Part shown: piece after piece, positions 58,631 through 64,000 of the stretch
How positions within the stretch are numbered: position 1 is the stretch's first letter
Layout: each line of letters begins with the position of its first letter
Assembly: GCA_902168115.1 (NCBI GenBank)
Contig: CABHPB010000109.1
Span: 1 to 64,000, forward strand
From: an uncultured Methylopila sp.
Lineage (GTDB): Bacteria; Pseudomonadota; Alphaproteobacteria; Rhizobiales; Methylopilaceae
Reading direction: 5' to 3'
Length of the DNA stretch: 64,000 nt
Position numbers and translations under genes: made by a program
Notes under the pieces: model-generated
Database searches by the model: none
What the model was told of the DNA's origin: nothing
The model's input: only the letters and a program-made list of their open reading frames with translations

Positions 58631-59296
58631 CTACTCGGCGGCCTTCGCGCCGCTCAGGATGACGTCGAAGTCGAGCGCCGAGGTTTCGATCACCGCCTGG
58701 GTGCGGCTCGAGACGCCGAGCTTTCGCATGATCTCGGAGATATGCGCCTTGATCGTGGATTCGCCGACGTTGAGCTCGTAGGCGATCTGCTTGTTGAGCT
58801 TGCCGCGCTTGACGAGCGACAGCACGCGCATCTGCGCAGGCGTCAGGCTGCGGATCCGGTCCAGCATGTCGGACTGCGAGCGCCCCGTGCGGCCGACGTT
58901 CGTGCGCCGGTATTCCTTCGGCAGGAACACGCCGCCGTTCAGGATCTCCGAGATCGCTTCGGTCAGGAGCGCCTTGCCAGACGCCTTGGGCACGAAGCCC
59001 GCAGCCCCGCAGCGGATCGCCTCATGGACGATCTGGGCGTCGTCCAGCCCGGACACGACGAGGATCGGAACGCGCGGGAAGCGGGCGCGCAGCTGGATCA
59101 GCCCGTCGAAGCCCGTGACGCCCTGCATCGACAGGTCGAGCAGGATCATGTCGATCGTGTCGGAGCGCGACATCACCTCGCAGGCGGAGGCAAGCCCGTC
59201 GGCTTCGTCGATGACGGCGCCGGGAAACGCGACCTGAACCGTCGAGAGCAGCGCTTCGCGGAACAGCGGATGGTCGTCGATGATGGCGAAGTGCAC
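58631..59296 (-). CDS. LuxR/NarL-family response regulator
   Basis: 221 residues from GTG. Receiver: AIIDDHPLF, phospho-acceptor Asp54 in LLDLSMQG, Ser/Thr and Lys in VVSGLDDAQIV ... FVPKASG. C-terminal LuxR HTH: LTPAQMRVLSLVKRGKLNKQIAYELNVGESTIKAHISEIMRKLGVSSRTQAV. Its stop is 3 bp from that of the convergent kinase gene. It resembles ErbR/AgmR-type regulators of PQQ alcohol dehydrogenases and lies directly upstream (same strand orientation, 151 bp) of the 3-prime end of exaF, making that operon the likely target. Confidence 0.93.
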   Translation of the reverse strand: MHFAIIDDHPLFREALLSTVQVAFPGAVIDEADGLASACEVMSRSDTIDMILLDLSMQGVTGFDGLIQLRARFPRVPILVVSGLDDAQIVHEAIRCGAAGFVPKASGKALLTEAISEILNGGVFLPKEYRRTNVGRTGRSQSDMLDRIRSLTPAQMRVLSLVKRGKLNKQIAYELNVGESTIKAHISEIMRKLGVSSRTQAVIETSALDFDVILSGAKAAE

Positions 59297-59393
59297 GACC
59301 GAACTCCCCCTGAACTCCGGTCATGAAACCTAACTGATCCTGCCCCCTGCCGTCTTGCGTTGTCGGGCTCGCAGGACGTCAGGGGGTGGAAAG

Positions 59394-59431
59394 GGGAGGC
59401 CAGCCGGTTGGAGCTGGCCGGCCTCCCGCTT
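59394..59431 (-). terminator. Terminator-like hairpin after exaF
   Basis: GGGGAGGCC... at 59394-59406 pairs with GGCCGGCCTCCC at 59417-59428 (one internal mismatch), starting 17 bases past the exaF stop. On the minus strand it is followed by only a short T stretch (CTTTCC), on the plus strand by CTTTT, so it may work in both directions. Confidence 0.65.
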
Positions 59432-59447
59432 TTCGTAACGGCCGCGA

Positions 59448-61208
59448 TCAGCGGGCCGCGACTTCCTTCGGCAGCTTGAAGGCCCAGAACGAGCCGCCCT
59501 GCGTGATGCCGGCGGTCGACTTCGCCACTTCGCCGCCCCACAGCGGCACCGCGCCGCCCCAGCCGGCCGCGACGCCGACCCACTGCTCGCCGTCCTGCTC
59601 CCAGGTGATCGGGGTCGCGACGACGCCGGTGCCGACGTTGAACTTCCAGACCTCTTCGCCCGTCTTGGCGTCGAAGGCCTTCAGGAAGCCCTCGGGCGTT
59701 CCGGTGAAGACGAGGTTGCCGGCGGTGGTCAGGACGCCGCCCCAGAGCGGGGCCTTGTTCTTGTACTCCCAGGCCGTCTTGCCGGTCGCCGGATCGATCG
59801 CCTTCAGCGAACCGATGTGGTCCTCGAAGACCGGCTTGATGGTGAAGCCGGCGCCGAGATAGGCCGCGCCCTTCTTGTAGCTCACCGGCTCGTTGTGGAT
59901 GTCCATGCCCCACTCGTTCGAGGGGACGTAGAACAGCTTGGTGTCCGGGCTGTAGGCGATCGGCATCCAGTTCTTGCCGCCGAGGAAGCTCGGCACGGCG
60001 AAGACGCTGTCGCCCTTCTTGCCGTCCTTGGACTTGGACGGGTCGGCCGGGCGGAACGCCGGATCCTCGATCGGGCGGCCCTTCTCGTCGATGCCCTTGG
60101 CCCAGTTGATCTTCGAGACGAACGGCGTCGCGGAGATGAACTTACCGTTGGTGCGGTCGAGGACGTAGAAGAAGCCGTTGCGGTCGGCGGTGGCGCCGGC
60201 CTTGATGGTCTTGCCGTCCTTGTTGAGGTCGAACGAGACGAACTCGTTGACGCCGTCATAGTCCCAGCCGTCGTGCGGGGTCGTCTGGAAGCCCCACTTG
60301 ATCTCGCCGGTGTCCGGATCGAGCGCGATGCGCGAGGCCGACCACTTGTTGTCGCCCGGGCGCAGCCAGCTGTTCCACGGGCCGGGGTTGCCGGTTCCGT
60401 AGTAGATCAGGTTGGTCTCGGGGTCGTAGGTGCCGCCGTTCCAGGTGGCGCCGCCGCCGTACTTCCACATGTCGCCCGGCCAGGTCTCGCCCGTCTTGCC
60501 GGTCATGGTGGAGGGCTTGCCGTTGAGCTCGCCGACATGGCCCTCGATGACGGGGCGCTTCCAGACGATCTCGCCGGTCTTGGCGTCGCGCGCCTCGACG
60601 CGGCCGACGATGCCGAACTCGCCGCCCGACACGCCGGTGATGATCTTGCCCTTCACGATCATCGGGGCGGAGGTGAAGGAGAAGCCGGCCTTGAAGTCGT
60701 CGACGTCCTTCTTCCAAACGACCTTGCCCGACTTGGTGTCGAGGGCGACGAGCTTGGCGTCGAGCGTGCCGAAGATGAACAGGTCGCCATAAAGCGCGCC
60801 GCCGCGGTTCACGACGTCGCAGCAGGGCAGGATGCCTTCCGGAAGACGGGCGTTGTACTCCCAGATCTTCTCGCCGGTGCGCGAGTTGATCGCCCAGGCG
60901 CGGGAATAGGAGCCGGTGACGTAGATCACGCCGTCCTTGACGAGCGCCTGGCTCTCCTGGCCGCGCTGCTTCTCGCCGCCGAAGGAGAAGGAGTAGGCTG
61001 GGATGAGGCCCTTGATGTTGTCCTTGGTCAGGGTCTTCAGCGGGCTGAAGCGCTGGCCCTGCGTGCCGAGGCCGTAGCTGACCACGTCCTCGGTGGTCTT
61101 GGCGTCGTTGGCGATGTCCTCGTCGGTCACCGCATAGGCGGCCGAGACGGCCCCTGTCAGCAAGGCCGCCGCGCCGACGGCGGCCAGAAGCGTTGCGCGA
61201 AATGACAT
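59448..61208 (-). CDS. exaF: Lanthanide-type PQQ-dependent alcohol dehydrogenase
   Basis: 586 residues with a signal peptide ([21 protein letters not shown]). Eight-bladed quinoprotein propeller: ExaA-like start [30 protein letters not shown], vicinal disulfide Cys129-Cys130 in CCDVVNRG, metal ligands Glu197 (GGEFG), Asn274 (GNPGPWN), catalytic Asp316 and the extra Asp318 in WDYDG, the residue diagnostic of lanthanide rather than calcium enzymes. The C-terminus ([25 protein letters not shown]) is of the ethanol dehydrogenase group, so ExaF/PedH fits better than XoxF. Oxidises ethanol, methanol or other primary alcohols in the periplasm, passing electrons to the PedF cytochrome. AGGGGAG precedes the ATG. 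Confidence 0.88.
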   Translation of the reverse strand: MSFRATLLAAVGAAALLTGAVSAAYAVTDEDIANDAKTTEDVVSYGLGTQGQRFSPLKTLTKDNIKGLIPAYSFSFGGEKQRGQESQALVKDGVIYVTGSYSRAWAINSRTGEKIWEYNARLPEGILPCCDVVNRGGALYGDLFIFGTLDAKLVALDTKSGKVVWKKDVDDFKAGFSFTSAPMIVKGKIITGVSGGEFGIVGRVEARDAKTGEIVWKRPVIEGHVGELNGKPSTMTGKTGETWPGDMWKYGGGATWNGGTYDPETNLIYYGTGNPGPWNSWLRPGDNKWSASRIALDPDTGEIKWGFQTTPHDGWDYDGVNEFVSFDLNKDGKTIKAGATADRNGFFYVLDRTNGKFISATPFVSKINWAKGIDEKGRPIEDPAFRPADPSKSKDGKKGDSVFAVPSFLGGKNWMPIAYSPDTKLFYVPSNEWGMDIHNEPVSYKKGAAYLGAGFTIKPVFEDHIGSLKAIDPATGKTAWEYKNKAPLWGGVLTTAGNLVFTGTPEGFLKAFDAKTGEEVWKFNVGTGVVATPITWEQDGEQWVGVAAGWGGAVPLWGGEVAKSTAGITQGGSFWAFKLPKEVAAR

Positions 61209-61372
61209 GTATTTCTCCCCTAGGTCCTTGCGCCGCGTTCGGGCGAAGCGCTTTCGGGCCGACGTCGTTCTTGGGGACGCCTTCCCCGTAACGGGGACGT
61301 TAGACGGCGGACCGGGGCTTGCTTATTGCCATTAAGTACACCCTAAGAAGCGGGCTAAGTATCTAATTATTA
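61209..61372 (-). promoter_or_regulatory. exaF upstream region with palindrome and TGTACTTA motif
   Basis: 164 bp between the binding-protein stop and exaF. TCCCCGT-A-ACGGGGA at 61283-61297 is a perfect 7+1+7 palindrome 75-90 bp before the start. TGTACTTA (minus-strand sense) at 61333-61340 also occurs before pedF. Both are candidate sites for the neighbouring LuxR-type regulator (inference). Confidence 0.5.
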
Positions 61373-62260
61373 TTAATATCCCGCCGGGGGAGAGAAGCTT
61401 GTGCCCTCCGCGGCGAAGATCTCCTTCATGGCCCCTTCGGCCGTCAGCGCGGCGATCGCGTCGCCGACCGCATAGGCCAGATCGCGGGAGTCCTGGCGCA
61501 CCGCGCCGCACAGCTCCCAGCGCGGCTTCACGAGGCCGGTTCCCGCCAGATCCTTGATCTCGACATCGGCGGTTTTCGCGGGGTCGGCGCGGTGGAGCGC
61601 GTTCTCGATCGCCGCGCGCGAGCCTGCGAGGAAGTCCGCCTCGCCGCCGATGAACGAGGCCGCCGCCTCGCCGAAGGACCGGAAGTGCTGGAGCGAGTCG
61701 CGATAGATGCCCCCGTTGGCGAAGCCGAGTAGCGCATCCACCGGGCTGACGCCCTCGACCGCGACCTTGCGGCCCTGAACGTCCTGCACGTCCTTGAACC
61801 CGCCCTCGACGCTGCCCTTGCGCCAGGCGATCGACAGGCGCTGTTCGGCGTAGGGCGCGGTCAGCACGATCTGCTCGTTGCGGACGGCGAGCATCTTGTC
61901 GGACGGCACGTTGAGCATGAGGTCGGCGAGCCGCGAGCCCGCAAGATCGCCGCGCCAGAGATTGAGGCGGAAATCGCCGTCTACGTTCTCGGACGCCTCG
62001 ACGATCCGCACGTCGGCCTTCACGCCGAGCTTGGCCGCGATCCGGCGCGCGAGCTCGACGTCGATCCCGGATGGCGAGCCGCCCGCGTCTTCGGAGAACG
62101 GGGCGTTGTCGCGATAGAGCGCCACCCGCAGCACGCCCGACTGGACGACCTCGTCGAGAGGCCGCGCCAGGCTCGCCGCCGGCGCGAGCGCGAGCGCCGA
62201 GAGCAGGGCGCCCGCGACAGATAGGGCCAGGACGTCCCGTCGCGACCGCTGCCCGCGCAT
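61373..62260 (-). CDS. Quinoprotein dehydrogenase-associated periplasmic binding protein
   Basis: 295 residues from MRGQRSRRDVLALSVAGALLSALALAPAASLA, a signal peptide with Arg-rich start. The mature protein is a SBP_bac_3/XoxJ-like fold: LDEVVQSGVLRVALYRDNAPFSEDAGGSPSGIDVELARRIAAKLGVKADVRIV, ending YAVGDAIAALTAEGAMKEIFAAEGTSF. Such proteins sit beside methanol and alcohol quinoprotein dehydrogenases and are thought to help maturation or supply of PQQ/metal rather than amino-acid transport. One-base overlap with pedF (TGATG), 164 bp upstream of exaF. Confidence 0.88.
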   Translation of the reverse strand: MRGQRSRRDVLALSVAGALLSALALAPAASLARPLDEVVQSGVLRVALYRDNAPFSEDAGGSPSGIDVELARRIAAKLGVKADVRIVEASENVDGDFRLNLWRGDLAGSRLADLMLNVPSDKMLAVRNEQIVLTAPYAEQRLSIAWRKGSVEGGFKDVQDVQGRKVAVEGVSPVDALLGFANGGIYRDSLQHFRSFGEAAASFIGGEADFLAGSRAAIENALHRADPAKTADVEIKDLAGTGLVKPRWELCGAVRQDSRDLAYAVGDAIAALTAEGAMKEIFAAEGTSFSPPAGY

Positions 62261-62688
62261 CAGTCGTCGATGTGCTTGGATTCGATGTAGCTCCGGATCG
62301 CCCAGAGCGCTTCCTGGCTCAGCACGCCGGCGAATGCCGGCATCTTGGTGACGCCGTTGATGATGGCCCCGCCCTGGACGCGCTGGGAGAACCACTCGTC
62401 GCCTTCCTTGCCCTGTTCGAGCTTGCGGAGGTCGGGGGCGATGCCGCCCGAGATCACCTCGAGGCCGTGGCAGCGCGCGCAGTTCTGGTTGTAGCCGGAA
62501 GACCCGATCTCGATCGCCTTGGCGTCGCCGCGATACGGGTTCTCCTCCTTCCATTCCTCGCCGAGCGGCGCGAGGCCGGTGGTGTCGACCGGCTGGGGCT
62601 GGACGTCGCCATGGGCGTAGGCGGCGCCCGCCGACAGGGCGAGCGCAAGCGTCAGCCCGACGCTGCGAAGGGTGGTGGAGAGCTTCAT
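62260..62688 (-). CDS. pedF: Cytochrome c-550 PedF
   Basis: 142 residues, signal peptide (VGLTLALALSAGAAYA), then the PedF-type start HGDVQPQPVDTTGLAPLGEEWKEENPYRGD and one haem c site CARCHG, with Met ligand in TKMPAFAGVLS. Periplasmic electron acceptor for the PQQ alcohol dehydrogenase encoded two genes downstream. It is first in the pedF - binding protein - exaF series, facing a divergent promoter. Confidence 0.93.
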   Translation of the reverse strand: MKLSTTLRSVGLTLALALSAGAAYAHGDVQPQPVDTTGLAPLGEEWKEENPYRGDAKAIEIGSSGYNQNCARCHGLEVISGGIAPDLRKLEQGKEGDEWFSQRVQGGAIINGVTKMPAFAGVLSQEALWAIRSYIESKHIDD

Positions 62689-62852
62689 GCGCGCAGTCCT
62701 TTTCGATTGCGCGCGGACGCTAACAAGGGGTCGTGAGGCCCCACATTGTCCTTTGGTACGGCGATTTTAGACCAATTCGAACGGCGCCCATAAGTACAAT
62801 CCCGCCTCCGTCCGACCTCCCTATTCTCGCTTGAAAAATGCGAGGCGAGGGA
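62689..62852. promoter_or_regulatory. Divergent promoter region, pedF and ABC-type binding protein
   Basis: About 160 bp between divergent genes. Contains TAAGTACA at 62791-62798 (TGTACTTA on the pedF strand), the same octamer as upstream of exaF, and TTGGT/ACCAA at 62753-62757 and 62772-62776 as an imperfectly spaced inverted repeat. Just before the plus-strand gene, a 15-bp unit is duplicated in tandem (62838-62867). Confidence 0.45.
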
Positions 62853-64000
62853 ATGCGAGGCGAGGGATCCGGCCTTGCGCGGGCGTTTGCGCTCGCGGCC
62901 GCGTGCTTTGCCGCGCCGCTCGCGCAGCAGGCGCACGCCGCGCCGGTCGTTGTGACCCAGGCGGGGCCGCAGGCGCCGGCCGAGCCGCCGCCGGTCCGCA
63001 AGCCGCGTCCGCTCGCGAGCGTCCCGATCCACTATGTCGAGCGCCGGGTCGAGCGGCCGACGCCGCTCAACAACGAGGATCCGATCCCGGACGACGAGGG
63101 TCTTCGGGGCGCCGAGCTCGGCATCCAGGACTCGAACGCCGCCGGGCGCTTCGTCGGGCTCAAGTTCGAGCTGAAGCCGACCGTCGTGGAGCCGGGCTCG
63201 GACATCGCGGCCGCCTTTTCCGAAATCGTCGAGCGCGAGCGGCCGGCCTTTGTCGTCGTCAACGCGCCGGCCGACGACGTGCTCGCGCTCTCAGTCGTCG
63301 CCGCGAAGAGCGGCGTGGTTCTCATCAACGCCGGATCTGCCGACGTGCGGCTGCGCGACGCCGACTGCCGCGCCGCGCTGCTGCACACCCTGCCGTCGCG
63401 CGACATGCTCACCGACGCGCTGACGCAGTTCCTCGCGTTCAAGCGGTGGGGCCGCATCCTGCTGGTCGTCGGCCCGCAGCCCGCCGACAGGCTCTACGCC
63501 GACGCGCTCAAGGCGAGCGCGAAAAAATTCGGCCTGCGCATTGTCGAGGAGAAGGCGTTCGATCCGGCAGGCGCGGACATCCGCGACAGCGCGACGGACG
63601 AGTTGACGCTCACGACGCGCGGGGCCGAGCACGATGTCGTCGCGATCGCCGACGAGGCCGACGCTTTCGGATTCTCGCTGCCCTACAACACCGCTTCGGC
63701 GCGTCCGGTGGTCGGCACGCAGGGGCTGTCTCCGGTCGCCTGGGGCAAGCCGGTCGAAAGCTGGGCGGCCGTGCAGTTGCAGGGGCGCTTCAAGGCGCTC
63801 GCGAAGCGCACCATGCGCCCGATCGACTACGCCGCATGGATGGCGGTCCACGCCGTCGGCGAGGCGGCCGTCCAGACCAGGAGCGCCGACGCTTCGGCGA
63901 TCAAGACATTGCTGCTCAGCGATCGGTTCGAGGTCGGCGGCTTCAAGGGCCGCGCGCTGAGTTTTCGGGCCTGGAACGGGCAGCTTCGCCAGCCGATCTA
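62853..64000 (+). CDS. PQQ-catabolism-associated ABC substrate-binding protein, partial
   Basis: Open to the right edge (about 382 codons visible, no stop). ATG 62853 has GAGG at good spacing; ATG 62838, 15 bases upstream within a tandem duplication, is possible. A signal peptide (GLARAFALAAACFAAPLAQQAHA) and Pro-rich linker precede a periplasmic-binding type I fold: SVPIHYVERRVERPTPLNNEDPIPDDEGLRGAELGIQDSNAAGRFVGLKFEL, FVVVNAPADDVLALSVVAAKSGVVLINAGSADVRLRDADCRAALLHTLPSRDMLTDALTQFL, KRWGRILLVVGP. This pattern belongs to the ABC-type binding proteins linked to PQQ-dependent alcohol catabolism, usually followed by propeller and ABC transporter genes, which would lie beyond this window. Confidence 0.88.
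   Translation, partial: MRGEGSGLARAFALAAACFAAPLAQQAHAAPVVVTQAGPQAPAEPPPVRKPRPLASVPIHYVERRVERPTPLNNEDPIPDDEGLRGAELGIQDSNAAGRFVGLKFELKPTVVEPGSDIAAAFSEIVERERPAFVVVNAPADDVLALSVVAAKSGVVLINAGSADVRLRDADCRAALLHTLPSRDMLTDALTQFLAFKRWGRILLVVGPQPADRLYADALKASAKKFGLRIVEEKAFDPAGADIRDSATDELTLTTRGAEHDVVAIADEADAFGFSLPYNTASARPVVGTQGLSPVAWGKPVESWAAVQLQGRFKALAKRTMRPIDYAAWMAVHAVGEAAVQTRSADASAIKTLLLSDRFEVGGFKGRALSFRAWNGQLRQPI

Noticed and set aside
59448-61208. XoxF-type methanol dehydrogenase
   Set aside because: The WDYDG lanthanide motif is shared, but the N- and C-terminal sequences and the PedF partner follow the ExaA/ExaF ethanol dehydrogenase group.

Overview
The window is GC-rich throughout, with alphaproteobacterial gene content and order: a CpaA-F tight-adherence (Tad) pilus block with two Flp prepilins, an atpHAGDC operon without the Fo genes, and primosomal PriA. 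Formate-tetrahydrofolate ligase plus a PQQ alcohol dehydrogenase locus with its own cytochrome c-550 points to a methylotroph or facultative methylotroph of the Hyphomicrobiales (Rhizobiales). Genus is not decidable from sequence alone; the Methylopila/Hansschlegelia neighbourhood is only a guess.

Layout. 1-5720 (minus strand): cpaF (partial), cpaE, cpaD, cpaC, cpaB, cpaA and two 53-residue Flp pilins. A 390-bp AT-richer promoter region separates them from a plus-strand secretin-N-domain protein and a small membrane peptide. 7097-8770: formate-tetrahydrofolate ligase. 8979-10501: an EamA permease and a small hypothetical protein. 10611-21006: the most striking operon, comprising a sigma70-like promoter, a 35-codon ORF overlapping the next start, a 2,538-residue reducing type I polyketide synthase (KS-AT-DH-MT-ER-KR-ACP, no thioesterase), an alpha-oxoamine synthase of the serine-palmitoyltransferase type and a GNAT/YghO-like acyltransferase. 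I infer a sphingoid-like aminolipid pathway. 21014-23289: a second EamA permease, a tiny secreted peptide and a XerC/D recombinase.

23550-30615 is an accessory cell-surface locus: GSCFA protein, SGNH-like protein, O-fucosyltransferase-like enzyme, an FkbM methyltransferase fused to an F5/8-type C domain, a protein made entirely of nine 17-residue repeats, a second FkbM-like protein and another SGNH-like protein. 30697-36444: secreted hypothetical, transaldolase-like aldolase, priA and a secreted metzincin-like metalloprotease. 36965-41908: atpHAGDC with a strong terminator. 42055-46413: Tat-exported molybdenum hydroxylase pair (IorAB type), ketopantoate reductase-like protein and a DUF3280/DUF2380-like exported protein. 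46507-51598: tetR-MFP-RND efflux operon with a 34-bp palindromic operator. 51949-52023: tRNA-Thr(GGT), followed by a secreted beta-rich protein and a secreted GH2 glycosidase.

56097-64000 is a regulatory and catabolic unit: a FIST (NosP-like) sensor, a hybrid histidine kinase, a LuxR-type response regulator, a PQQ alcohol dehydrogenase carrying the WDYDG lanthanide signature (ExaF/PedH type), a periplasmic binding protein, cytochrome c-550 PedF and, divergently, a PQQ-catabolism ABC-type binding protein cut by the window end. This resembles the Pseudomonas exa/ped arrangement. An octamer, TGTACTTA, occurs upstream of both exaF and pedF.
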